From: Gigaspora rosea | Lineage: Eukaryota > Glomeromycota > Glomeromycetes > Diversisporales > Gigasporaceae | Direction of reading: 5' to 3' | DNA: 64,000 nucleotides | Assembly (NCBI GenBank): GCA_003550325.1 | Contig: QKWP01000001.1 | Coordinates: forward strand, 263,488-327,487 | In this document: one piece after another, positions 45,340 through 56,383 of the stretch | Layout: each line of letters starts with the position of its first letter | How positions within the stretch are numbered: the stretch's first letter is position 1 | Translations under genes and position numbers: made by a program | The notes under the pieces: generated by a model | The model's input: only the letters and a program-made list of their open reading frames with translations | Told to the model about the DNA's origin: nothing | Databases searched by the model: none

Positions 45340-46790
45340 TTAATACTAATCTAATGAACTTACTTGGGTTCCCTATAAATAATAATGAAATAAGAGAAAT
45401 GACAGATAATGAAAGTTAAAAGGAAGAATCTGAAGATTATGAAGGAGAAAAATTCTAATTTGACTAGATGCTTCTGGCAGAAATAGGCCCTAACTCAGTA
45501 ATAGATAATTTTTCAGATCTTGGATTGTGTGATATTAATCAAACTTATGACTAATTAATAAAGTTAATCAAAATTATTCTGATACTAACTTCAAAAAAGT
45601 AGACTCTTTTGTACAAAAAGTATCTAGTTATAATAAATTGAATAATAAAATAGAAAGAAATAAAATATCTAATACTAATATTATAAATTATTATTTTAAA
45701 TAATACACAAAAGACAATTTTTAAGTGATATTACATAGATTCTTATGGGTTGTCAAATTGAGCCACTTATCATTATTGTTATAAAAACTGCTAGTACAGA
45801 AAAATCATTGCTAATTAGAGCAATCAGATATTGACTTTTTGAATTAACAGAAACCAAATCCAATTCACCTGTATTAGTACTTGCTCCAACAGGAGTTGTA
45901 GCCTTTAATATTAACAAAAAAACAATTTATTTAGCTCTTTCTAATCCAATATCTATTGGTAATAATCTTGACATAACTGGTAAGTAATTGAACTATTTAC
46001 AAAATAGGTTACAAATATAAAATATTTTAAAATTGATGAGAAAAGTATAGTCAGATATTGAATGCTTGCTTTGGTTGATTTGCAGTTATATCAAGCTTTT
46101 TTTGAACAGAAAAACCAACCTTTTAGTAGTAAATCAATTATTTGTTTGGTAATTTTGGGCAGCTTTCTTCTATGCTTAATTATCCTATACATACCACAAA
46201 CATTTTGAAAGATTCACTATTCAATAATAGTATTGTAGCATGCAACCAATTTCAGGAAGTATATAAACTCGATATTGTCAATTTGGAGATTCTAAAGAAC
46301 AAAAATAATGTCAAAATATTCTCTTGTAATTGTATAGTAGTAAATATACTATTACAGACTAGAGAATTTATAGCACATGTTTTGATAATAAAATAAATGA
46401 AACAAAAAATAATGGATTTTTAGATGCTACATTTGTTATAGCAAAGTGGACTAATGTTAATATAATATACTGATAAATTAAGATCATTAAAAGTTCTTGT
46501 TGCAAAAATTTTAGCATACATAATAGAAAAGATAGAAAAGCTAAAAATGCAGATTCTGATTTAGCAGGTGGTCTTGAAGCAGAATTATTATTAAGCAAAA
46601 GTGTGCTTATTGTGCTAATAGCAAACCTGTAAACAAAAGCTAAATTAGTTAATAGTTTAATGAAATTTATTCAAGATATTATGTTTAAAGAAGTGCAAAG
46701 TCCATTTTCATTTCCTATAACAGTTTTTATTAGATTTGATAATTATATAGGACCTAATATAAAATCTCTTGTAAACAATGTTTGTTTATA
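45340..46790 (+). pseudogene. Helitron PIF1-type helicase region (decayed)
   Basis: An upstream linker with AEIGPNSVIDNFSDLG (about 45480-45525) is followed by helicase landmarks: a Walker A-like TASTEKSLLIRA (45790-45825, GTGKS decayed), VLAPTGVVAFNI (45879-45914, motif Ia) and a degenerate IDEKSM block (46030-46050, Walker B). FGNFGQLSSMLNYPI (46142-46190, from the GDFGQLPP motif) and a C-terminal block ending near RFDNYIG (46730-46755) follow. PIF1-type helicase fused to Rep is the hallmark of Helitrons, so this is the second half of the relic at 39.8-41.85 kb. Stops and shifts show it is dead. Confidence 0.85.
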
Positions 46791-46794
46791 TAGA

Positions 46795-47200
46795 AATTTT
46801 ATATAGTTGGCCAATCATTTTTCAACAATATCTTGCCATCCACTAGGCAGATTTGGATGATCTAACCACTATTAGATGTGTCTCAACGAGCTCTACAGCT
46901 TTCAATTAGTGGGTATATATTATTAACTTAGCAAGAAAAAGTTTTAGATGGAAGCATGCACTTTTTGCCTATAGTAATTTTCATATATGATATCTGTTAC
47001 AGGTTTTTATATAGTCAGCCAATTATTTTTGATGATATCTTGCCATCCACTAGGCCAATTTGGATGATTTAACCACTATTAGATGCATCTCAATGAGCTC
47101 TACAACTTTCAATTAGTAAACATGTATCGTTAACTTAATAAAAAAAATTTAGATAGAAGAATACCACGTTTCGTCTATAGGATCACTCTCCAGTTTACAG
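46795..47200. repeat. rearranged family P relative: two half-elements in direct order
   Basis: 'gatatcttgccatccactagg', 'tttaaccactattagatgc' and 'caatgagctctacaactttcaattagt' occur twice in the same direction (about 46830 and 47030). In family P (24288-24794) the comparable halves are inverted. The right edge 'gatcactctccagtttaca' recalls the family P end. Confidence 0.65.
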
Positions 47201-47274
47201 GCAGATTATCAATTAAATAAATATAGTTTTGCTATTTTTAACAAATTCAAAATTGGCTAAAATCTAGTTATAAC

Positions 47275-47657
47275 TTAAGGGTAAATGAACGTAGATCATT
47301 TTTCATATGATTTACGTGGTATTTTAGAATTTTATATAGTAAATAAAAAAATGCTTCTGATAAATTTTTTTAAGATCTTGATCAATTTGTATAAAATTTA
47401 TATAATAGGTAGTTTTAAATAGTTTGTTTATAATAATGAAGTTGCGCAATATCCATTGCTTTAAAAAAAATTAACTTTACATATAATTAAATTTTTGTAG
47501 GACGCCATATGATTTTTGTAGGTTGTACAAAGAATTAATTGGTCAGATCATATGATGTTTATATGTAAATCATATGATATCATATAAATTGGTTACACAA
47601 AGTTGATCTACAATCGATTTTATATGAAATTGGAAATTTGTACACCCTATCCTTAAA
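47275..47657. repeat. MITE family S, copy 2
   Basis: 'taagggtaaatgaacgtagatc' with 'attttTCATATGATTT' at the left matches the inverted right end 'gatctacaatcgattttata' with 'tacaccctatccttaaa'. The same end words occur at 20105-20815. Confidence 0.7.
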
Positions 47658-47778
47658 TAAAAGATGTTTAGAGTCCTACTATATGGCTCTTTCTCAATAA
47701 TAACTACAAATGTTTATATAATTATACCAATATTCAACTTTGTTACTTTAAATTATTTCAAATTAAAAACCTATTTCA

Positions 47779-47985
47779 TATGCTTTTTATCTTAACTATA
47801 CTACTCACTTAACCCTAAACACTTTATACACATAACATATATTTCCTGCAATTAATCAGAAAACCTGTTTACTGGCTTTATTGTATATACTACAACAATT
47901 AAATTCAACACCTACTTCATATGCTTTCTATCTTAACTATACTCACTTAACCCTAAACACTCTATACACATAACATGTATTTCTC
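47779..47985. repeat. direct duplication, about 75-bp unit
   Basis: 'tcatatgctttttatcttaac' through 'ccctaaacactttatacacataacat' is repeated at 47918-47985 with few changes. The segment between them, 'actggctttattgtatatac', reappears at 49170, beyond the hAT-like insertion, indicating a local triplication before the insertion. Confidence 0.75.
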
Positions 47986-48007
47986 AGAAAACCAGTATAC
48001 TGTACTG

Positions 48008-49163
48008 CAAACATGGCGTTGAAACAAAACCTACCCGAAACTAGTTTCGGAAGGGTTCTAATCCGAAACTAGTTTCAGATTTTTTAAAAAAAATCGAAAC
48101 CCCGAAACCTGAAACCCCGAAACTATAATCCGAAACCCAAACCTATAATCCAAAACTCAAATATAATATTGAAGCCTTTAAAATTTATTATATAGTTTAT
48201 TTATTTTTAATGAACTAAAAATGTAAAATTATTTTTGAATAAATTATAACATTATATAGATCATTTTTTTAATTATGTTTTTTTTTCACTGCCTCAGTTT
48301 GTTTGGTTTTTTTTTAAGCTGGTCAACTTTATTTTTAATGTCATACTGTTATTACAATTGATTTCAAAATTCTAGGGCGATAGAAAAAATTGCCAATGAT
48401 GAATCGATAAATATTTGATGACTTTTGATACCAACAATTTATTTAATTTTTTGTGGTAACTTAGATATAGATGTACTAATTATTTATTATTGCTTGATAT
48501 TGTACCAGTTTTTACGTAGTAAAGTAAAAAAACTGATGCTTGCAAAATCAACCTTGATTATCAGAATATAAACTCCTGAATTATACCTTTCATGTTATAC
48601 TTGTGTATCATAACAACAAAAAGGACTGCACGCATGCAATAAATTGTTGGATGCATTCCAGCCCAAATTGTGCTGGATATTCGAATTTCATTGTATTCTT
48701 TAAGGAGGTATATAACATACATCAATGCGATTAGTGTATATTGAAGAGATACATAAGTGCATTTGAAAGAGATATATAATACATTAACGCAATAAACGTA
48801 TATGGAATTTTGTGTAGTTTTTGGCGTTCAGGTGAGGTTTCAGGTTTCGAATAAGGTTTCGGGTATCGGGTGAGGTTTCGAGTTTTAGTTAAGGTTTCTG
48901 AAGTTATAATCCGAAGCCCGAAACTTTCAGATTTGGCACAAAAGGGTTTCAGCGCCAACTTTGGAGAGAATGAACAAATAAATTATTGATGCTTTGGCAG
49001 TTTCGGGGTTTCGGTTGAGGTTTCGGGTTTCGGTTGAGGTTTCGGGTTTCGGTTGAGGTTTCAGGTTTCGGTTGAGGTTTCAAGTTTCGGATAAGGTTTC
49101 GGAAGCTATAATCTGAAACCCGAAACTTTCGGAATCGCCAAAAAGGGTTTCAGTGCCATCTCT
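48008..49163. mobile_element. non-autonomous hAT-like element, private word CGAAACC, 8-bp TSD CTGTACTG
   Basis: CTGTACTG flanks both ends (48000-48007, 49164-49171). Ends CAAACATGGCGTTGAAAC and, on the minus strand, CAGAGATGGCACTGAAAC. 'ccgaaac', 'aggtttcgg' and 'ggtttcggttgaggtttc' fill 48035-48165 and 48830-49150. The open frame on the minus strand (48731-48958) is a product of these words. No transposase. Confidence 0.9.
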
Positions 49164-49211
49164 GCTGTACTGGCTTTATTGTATATACCATAACAATTAA
49201 ATTCAACACCT

Positions 49212-49966
49212 TTGTATAGACTTTTCTAATTACAGTTGCTTAAACCCGATATAGCACTTTCCTTTTAATAATTTTTTTTCTACTACTATTTCACTGCTCT
49301 ATTCCAATTTCACTAATCAATACTATTATACTAGTATTATACTACACTCTTACAAATTGTTTTTAATATTACAATAAAATTTTATTTAATATTTTTAAAA
49401 TATCTATGACCAATTTTGAAAACCTTACTGCACTTTACTCTCACAATAAAAAGCTTTCCAAATCTCTATTTTAATATGATATCTATTATTTTATCAATAC
49501 CAACTTTATCTACTACCTCTCAAATTTTCACTTTCTACTATCAAATCATACTAGAATTAACTATATCTATAGCTGTATATGTGGCCTTTTGTCCTATTAA
49601 TGGATTGAATACAGTACCAACACTTACTCCATACTTTATATCCAAATCAGGACCTGAAGAACTCTAATACAACTCAGATAATTCTAAAAAAGGAATTTTG
49701 TATAGAAATTTATAAAACATTGCATTTTATATAGTAAATTTTCAAATTTTACTCTATTTTATATATCTATTTGCCTAAAATACTACTAAAAGTATACAAA
49801 CTCAAATCTAAATTGTATCAGAGTTCTTTGGGGTCCTTTCAAATCTAGATAAGTTTTAACTACTCTAGTAGATTTAGATTGCAGATAAATTAAATAGTAG
49901 ATCTATCTATAGTCTGTTTTAATTCTTGTAATAGTTTGTATACAATAGTATTATTTGTATTATTTT
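49212..49966. other. AT-rich stretch, nothing recognised
   Basis: An 83-codon plus frame (49416-49667) has a plausible composition but no recognisable domain or splice context. It is not called as a gene. Confidence 0.35.
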
Positions 49967-49982
49967 AAGAAACCCTGAGGAA

Positions 49983-50907
49983 AGAGGTGTGGCGACTTAG
50001 TGAGTTGAATAAGTTGTCACTCCCAAGTAATAGTAATTACAGGTATGAAGTTTAAATCCCACCAGAAACACTTTTGAAAATTATATCTGTATTACAGCAA
50101 TCTGGACTGGGAACCAAGCCAGATCAGTAGATCTGTAACCTGGGTCACACCCAGGGTGCATTGGATTCTTGTAATACCAATGAACATTTTGGGAACTTGG
50201 CAGCGTTTATGTATGCATGAAGGAATGCAAACCTACATTGGGTAGTGCAAATCCTTGATAAGTCCAAAGGGTGTATTAAAATTTTCCAGGCACAGAAAAA
50301 GGAAGTACGCTTGGCAAGACCTGAACAAAGAGGTAGCCAACTTCGATGGTACTTGAATAGGAATCAGACGGAAGCAGACTTATGACAAAAGGGCTCATAG
50401 CAGAGCCTACCAATCAGGCCACCAGAGTCATACTAGAGGAAAAGAACATGTGTTTCAGAATCATATACCAAGGGGAGGGAGACCTTAGGCACATAAAGCC
50501 TGGCAGACCAACCCTTTTGGGTCTTCAGATTGGGAGTAGGAATGCAACCAGAAGAGGAATAGAAGGAAGTACTGGAGTTGGTGAACTTTGCAAGGGCATG
50601 CATAATGCTATAAATACTAGTAAGAAAGTAGTGGCTTGAGATACGGGCTAGGTTATGGCAGTATTCAAGAGATGGCTTGAGATACGAGCCTGGTAGTAGC
50701 AGCACTACAGGTACTACTAGAAACCAAGCAATATGTACAAAAACCAGGTTGAGTATATGAGTGGGACATATAGGATGCTCTGGTAGGTTTAGGTCATAGA
50801 TAAAATAGTCTAAGTTTGGGACTTAATAGTTGTAGGTGTGATGTTGTAATAATAACTATACTTAATAAAAGTCCAAGGCACGACCTCACCTTGAATACCA
50901 AAAAAAA
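49983..50907 (+). mobile_element. long (about 925-bp) tRNA-headed retroposon with poly-A and 16-bp TSD
   Basis: aagaaaccctgaggaa (49967-49982) and aagaaaccctgaagaa (50908-50923) flank it, differing at one base. The insert starts with a tRNA-like head. 'agaggtgt' can pair with 'acactttt' about 80 nt on, like an acceptor stem. An A-box-like 'tggcgacttagtgag' lies at 49990. A strong B-box-like 'agtttaaatcccacc' lies at 50049-50063 (consensus GGTTCGAATCC plus CACC). The long body is GC-richer than its flanks and has two 'ggcttgagatac' phrases (50633, 50674). It ends 'taataaaagtccaagg...ttgaatacc' plus poly-A. Open frames in the body are short. It is related to the minus-strand retroposon at 31811-32500. 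Confidence 0.8.
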
Positions 50908-50923
50908 AAGAAACCCTGAAGAA

Positions 50924-51220
50924 TCTTACAAATTATTAATAAGATAGAGACAAACCCCTTAATACCAAAAAAAAGAACAATAAAATATACTATTTTAATG
51001 TATTTTTTTTGTTAATTAACCTGTGGTCATATCATATTTTATTATATAAAAGTGAATTACATATGCAAATGTTGATTCACTATAGCCTTACAATTAAAAT
51101 ACAATTCATCCAGTTACCATAGGCACTTAACCACGACCTGCCAAAGTAGATTTTATCTTATTAGTAACCTGGGTATTTGTATATCTCCAACTACTATTTT
51201 AATGTATTGATTGGTATTGA
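50924..51220. other. AT-rich stretch, nothing recognised
   Basis: A second short A-run after 'cttaatacc' (50961-50976) echoes the tail of the preceding retroposon and may be a remnant of another copy. Confidence 0.4.
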
Positions 51221-51224
51221 GCAA

Positions 51225-52150
51225 ATTTATTTAGTACAAAAAGTTATAATCAATTAGTAAAATTTTAAGTAATATGATATTTTTAATAATTTTATTAAGC
51301 AGTAATCTGCATAAAATCAGTAGTATGATTATAATAAAATTTGGAGCAAATTTCATAAATTTTATAATAGAGCAGAATCTGTAGCTACCTCAAAGAAAAG
51401 TTATTTTTTTACTAAGTTAACCTTTTTTCAAGCTTTAACAAAAGTTGTAAAGCTCATTTTTGTAATTCTAATAATAGTAAAATTAGTAAAATTGGCCTGG
51501 TAGTTCTTGAGATATCTTAACTTTTATCCTTTTATATATATAAAAAGTTGCAATGAAATTTTATATAAATTATATAACAAATAAAAAGTTAAGATATCCC
51601 AAGAACTACCTGGCCAATTTTACTAATCTTACTATTATTAAAATCACAAAAATGAGCTCTACAGCATTAGTTAGAGCTTAAAAAAGTCCAACTTAGTAAA
51701 TAAATGGCTTTAAGGCAGCTACAGATTCTACTCTATTATAAGAACTTATATAAGATTTACTTAACCCAGTTTTTATTATAATTATACTGCTGATCTTATA
51801 TGGACTACTACTTAAAAAATTAAACAAATTTTTACAATTCTCTAAATTTTACTAATTGATTATAACTTTTTGCTTTAAGTAAACTTGTTTAGCACTAAAA
51901 ATACAATATTTAGCATATATATTTTTTAAAAAAAAAATTTGAAGCAAATATATTTAATTTTGAATTATTGATAAAATTTTTCAAAATTAACATTCATTCT
52001 TCAAATTTTAAAAAAAATAAAATAAAATATACTGAATTGATATATTTTAATGCTAAACAAGTTTACTTAGTGCAAGAAGTTATAATTATAATTCTCTAAA
52101 TTTTACTAATTGATTCTAACTTTGTGCTCTAAGGAAACATGAACAGCACC
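51225..52150. repeat. 'aagtaaacttgtttagc' foldback family, with nested MITE
   Basis: 'tttagtacaaaaagttataatc' (51229) is inverted at 51860 as 'gattataactttttgct'. 'aagtaaacttgtttagcac' (51878) is inverted as 'gctaaacaagtttactta' (52052). The vocabulary is that of 3455-3863 and 17938-18275. A MITE (51362-51741) sits between the outer arms. Confidence 0.55.
51362..51741. repeat. 380-bp foldback MITE
   Basis: 'ttataatagagcagaatctg' with 'tagct' is inverted as 'agctacagattctactcta' with 'ttataa'. Inside, 'ggcctggtagttcttgagata' pairs with 'atcccaagaactacctggcc'. Confidence 0.85.
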
Positions 52151-52164
52151 AAAAAATACACAGA

Positions 52165-53085
52165 CTCAGTTAGACAGTTTCTGACTTCAGTCTCAAACTT
52201 GACTAAAAGCTTGAAACATAAAAGTTTGAGTCCAGTTTGATGATCAAATTAGCATAGTGGAAGTTTATTTTGATTGGTTGTTAAAATACCCCAGAAAAAA
52301 TGTAGATCATTCTCCAGATAAAGTATCAGCTATGCCCAGATGAAATTTTATTACTCACAAAACTTTCTCAATATTTTCTAAAGGCGTGTATTATAGTCTT
52401 ACAACACATTAGTTAGGGTTCATAACTATTCATATTTCACAATGTATACAATATTATTTTATTTCGCAATAAGTAAAATATTTATTTTACAACAAATACT
52501 CTAAGTTTCGCAACAATCTGCTGAACAAAAATAACATACACAAACATTTCTAAACACTGCTACTATAAAAGTATTTATAAACCACTTATAATCTAAATAT
52601 AATAAAAAGGTAGAGTTTGAAATGTTAGTTTCGAATATGTAGTACTTTTTACTTATAGAAAACAAAGTAGAACTACGTAGTTGAGACAACTTTCACTTAC
52701 TAATTGCTTAGGTTGCTAAAACACCTTCCGACCTTTCAAAACTTTTACTTCTCATTTAGTTTCTCAATCTTTTGCATCCTATTGCATCAGTTGTTAAAAA
52801 ACAGTAAGTTTAAAGGTAAAAAAATGATATATTAAGTCATCGTAGTAGTTACGTATTACAGAAAAAAAATTTTATATTTGTGACTATCTTTACTTATTAA
52901 AGGTACTTTAAAAATTACAATTGACAATATAAAAAAAAAGATCTTCACCAATCAAATTTATCCTTAATCTAACCAATCAAAATGAACTTCCACTATGCTG
53001 ATCAGATTAGATTCAAACTTAACAAAAGTCTGGTTCAGTCCAGGTTTGTAAGAGCATTAAAATTTGACAGTCTCTAAGGTGGCTT
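52165..53085. mobile_element. candidate hAT-like element, private word TCAAACTT
   Basis: 'gtttgagtccagtttgatgatc' and 'catagtggaagtttattttg' (52227-52275) are inverted at 52978-53025 as 'caaaatgaacttccactatg' and 'gattcaaacttaac'. 'tcaaacttgact', 'gcttgaaac' and 'ggtttgtaagagc' words cluster in both flanks. Ends and target duplication are not resolved. Confidence 0.5.
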
Positions 53086-53505
53086 TAGCATAGTTTTGCT
53101 TTGTTAGAAACAAAGCAGTCTGGATTTGAAAGAGCAACAGGTAAAGTGTATTTCCGCGTATAAACATCCTTTTTATTGGCTTTGGATTATCAGGCTCAAC
53201 TAACTGAAAAAATTCTTGAAAGTTATGTCCTTTTCTACCTATTGTTATTGCAAAAGAAAAAATAAATTTTTAGATTTAAGAAAAAAACTTGTATTACACT
53301 ATAAGACATTTAGCATGTCTAATTTCCAAATATGTCTGGTAGCTTATACCCATTTTTTTGAGAAGTTACCATATAATCGTATAAATATTTACTGATTCTA
53401 ATTTATGGTTATAGCGATGTTTATTCTTTTTCTACGTTAACCGAATAAAAAATAAATAAAACCGGTTCCAAATCTTAATTAAGCTTTCATGCATAAACTT
53501 CTTCA
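53086..53505. other. unique-looking stretch, no gene seen
   Basis: Somewhat less AT-biased than surrounding repeats, with no frame or repeat pair recognised. Confidence 0.35.
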
Positions 53506-53513
53506 ATCTAACC

Positions 53514-53634
53514 TAGTGATGTACCATACTCTACGTATAGTTCTTTTCAGGCATCTAATTGGCTGGTAAAAGTGATCGGCAAAAATTTTAGCGTACAGTA
53601 CGTACAGTAGAGTACTGTACGCGGCACATCACTA
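53514..53634. mobile_element. 121-bp hAT MITE with perfect 8-bp TSD ATCTAACC
   Basis: ATCTAACC lies at 53506-53513 and 53635-53642. Ends TAGTGATGTACC and, on the minus strand, TAGTGATGTGCC. The right half is rich in 'gtacagtacgtacag', itself palindromic. It is non-coding. Confidence 0.9.
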
Positions 53635-53649
53635 ATCTAACCGATATGT

Positions 53650-53800
53650 ACTAATACCCGAGTCTCTATTATTTTCCCAACAATCAATTCCCGAAAAATA
53701 AAATCTCGACAAAAATTGACCGGAACTAACCTAATGAGGGCTAACTTGACGGGAATTGGCTGTCGGGAAAACGATAGGATCCGCTAATACCCAACCAATT
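53650..53800. repeat. foldback with 'caattcccg' arms
   Basis: 'ttttcccaacaatcaattcccg' (53672) is inverted as 'cgggaattggctgtcgggaaaa' (53750). 'ctaataccc' occurs directly at both edges. Confidence 0.65.
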
Positions 53801-53839
53801 TTGTCGCAGCATCCAATTTGTAATATGCTAATGACTAAA

Positions 53840-53970
53840 ATAACTTTGGTCATTTATAGATGACCTGGGATGACCTGGGTCATTTATAGATGACCTGGGT
53901 CATTTAGTCACGAGTCATTTTAATTAGATAACAAATGTCCAGTCATTTTGGGGCCATTTCGGGTCATTAT
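53840..53970. repeat. isolated end with AATGAC/GGTCATTT words
   Basis: 'ggtcatttatagatgacctggg' is repeated, then 'catttagtcacgagtcatttt', as in the right end of 10685-11770. No partner end was found nearby, so it is a fragment or solo end. Confidence 0.6.
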
Positions 53971-54124
53971 CCAAATTGGTTTCTGCATATGTCGATTTAT
54001 TAAAAACTTTATTACTAAAAAGATTACGTATTTCATTTATTAAGCATTACATATTAATCATTTACCTATTACAGTAATATACATAAATTTTCCTTATAAT
54101 TTCTCCAATGCTAGAGGAAAATAT

Positions 54125-54132
54125 TATAAATA
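54125..54132 (+). promoter_or_regulatory. TATA-box candidate of P450 copy 1
   Basis: tataaata about 35 bases before the ATG. The flanking 'caatgctagag' and the T-rich run are preserved upstream of copy 3 (minus strand, about 58540-58575, attataaatac). Conservation between duplicates is the only support. Confidence 0.4.
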
Positions 54133-54166
54133 GTCTCTCTATTTTTTTAAAAAAAAGAAAAAAAAA

Positions 54167-56383
54167 ATGGTTTGGGTTTATCTCTTGTTAGCATCTCTCT
54201 TGTGTTATTATATCTTCAGATCAAATACTACACATGGCCTTAAAAAACTCCCTTCTCCTTCGGGTAGCTTATTTTATTTCGTAGTATAAAATAATCAGGA
54301 TTGTCATTATGTATAATGATTTATTGCACCAATCGCATATCCTAGTTTTTTTTCATATAATACGTATGCAGAGTTAATATTTAAGATATATGCGACATAA
54401 AAATTTTATGGTAACAAAAATTGCCCAGTAATGTTTATAATGAGTGAATAAAAAACATTGACCTAAATTGCCTTATATATGTTATATACGTATTTATATT
54501 ATCGTTACGATTTGAAAATTATTTATTTAAAAAAATGTGTTTTTGTAGGTCATTTTTTCCAAATTGGAGACAAACCACATAAGAAGTAAGAAAAACATAT
54601 ATTAATAATAATAATAATTATTATAATTGAATAACTTAATTATTATATAATTATTAATAGTTTTTAATCTAAATAGATTTACAGAATGGGCGAGAAGCTT
54701 AGGAGAAATTTATAGTGTACAATTGGGTCAACAAAATTGGATTATATTGACTAATGATAAGGTTGTTGGTGAACTTTTACAAAAGCGTAAGTTAATTTAA
54801 ATTCTTATACTAACTTATTGCATATTAACAGCTTAGTTAGTTAATAATTGAATAAATTATTCTTGGCGGTTAATTGTTTAATTATAGGTGGTGCAAAATA
54901 TTCAACTCGTATGCCAAATCGTAATAATTTTAAAATATTGACACGTGGAAAAGGTTATGCTGGCAGCCCATATAATGAGAGATATAGAAAGATTAATCCT
55001 ATTAGTAAGTACTTGAAAGTATTAATATTTTTCATGGCATAAATTTCCATTGCCGATTTAAAATTCTATTTTAAAAAATAGTGCACAGTGTTTTGGGTCA
55101 ACGCAGTGTAAAAGAAAACTCTTATTTACTGGATGATGAATATCGTATACTTATGCAAAACCTTTGTCAAGCATCAGCAAAAACGAAAGATGGTTTTTAT
55201 CCTAAATATTTTTTTCAACTTACGGCTTTAAATGTTATAAGTCTCTTATGTTTTAACAAACGTACGGACAGTGTTGATGACCCATTTTATAAAGAATTTG
55301 AAAATTTAATGGGAACACGTTTCGAACTCGCTAAAGTAACAAATGGATTATCGGAATTTTTTCCAATATTGAAATGGTTTCCAAACACTAAATTACATAA
55401 TGCAATGATAGAGAGTGCCGATAACATTGAAGCTTTTCTTGGAAAATTAGTCAAGGAAGTTATAGATGATACAGAGAAGAAACCATGTATTATTAGAGAA
55501 TTCCTTTGCAAAAAGGATGAAGGAATCCTTGATGATCTAGACGTTATTTTTCTGGAGATACGATTTTTTCTGCTGGAACTGTAAATATTATAAAAATGTT
55601 TTTTTTTTCCACATGAATTTTAAATTATTAATACGTGTATTTACAATTTTTAGGATACAGTTTCAGCAAGTTTAACATGGCTTACTGCTGCTTTAGCTAA
55701 TAATCCTCATGTTCAATCTAAAGCTCATCAAGAACTTGATCGAGTAATTGGTCAATCTCGTATACCTGAGATTTCTGATGAACAAAATATTCCTTATATA
55801 CGTGCTATAATTAAAGAAGGTCAAAGATATTGTGGTGCACTTTATCTTGGTATACCTCATGCCATTGAAGAAGATGACGAATATAATGGATATCATATTC
55901 CTGCAAATTCTGTGGTGATTTTAAATCAATATGGAATTCATATGGATGAGAAAAGATATGAAAATTCCAAAGAATTTAAACCTGAGAGATTTTTAGGATT
56001 TACTGAAAGTAGCGCTGCTTTAGCAAATGGAAATTATGAAAATAGAGATCATTTCGGATTTGGAGCTGGAAGAAGACTTTGCACTGGAATTCATATGGCA
56101 TGTATAAGATATGTTTTAAAATAATTATTTCATTAATTTAATTTATTGATAAAATATTTTTATCTTAAAATAGGCTGAGAGAGAACTTTTATTAGGAGTT
56201 TCTCGTCTTCTCTGGTGTTTTAAAATAGAAAATGCATCACCATTAGGTAAAGATGGTAAACCAATACCAATTAATTTAGATAAAATACGCAATGGTCTTA
56301 CTGTTTGGCCTGAAGATTATAAGGTTAGATTTGTAAAAAGGCATGATAATGTTGAAAAGATTTTATCCGATCAGAGTCAATAG
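54167..56383 (+). CDS. cytochrome P450 monooxygenase, copy 1 (seven exons, one frameshift)
   Basis: Haem-thiolate monooxygenase, predicted ER membrane protein of about 504 residues. Exons: 54167-54263, 54549-54585, 54677-54786, 54888-55004, 55082-55580, 55654-56097 and 56174-56383. Phases agree at every junction except for one missing base in exon 5 near 55552 (ctg-gagatacg; copy 2 has ctaacggatacg). An N-terminal anchor (WVYLLLASLLCYYIF) and a LPSPSG hinge are present. The I-helix AGT|DTVSASLTW spans an intron (about 285-296). The K-helix E-x-x-R is KEGQRY (about 342). PERF lies near 397. The haem loop FGFGAGRRLCTG has Cys near 430. The last intron starts GC, not GT (ATG|GCATGT...aaatag), and is needed to join GIHM to AEREL. 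The substrate cannot be told. Either the frameshift is an assembly error or this copy is newly dead. Confidence 0.85.

Noticed and set aside
49983-50075. Functional tRNA gene
   Set aside because: B-box is good, but the anticodon arm cannot be drawn convincingly, and the unit continues into a long body with poly-A and TSD; it is a tRNA-derived retroposon head.
50382-50705. Overlapping open frames of 85 and 90 codons on both strands
   Set aside because: They lie inside the tRNA-headed retroposon. They are open because the body is GC-richer, and nothing in them resembles a protein family.
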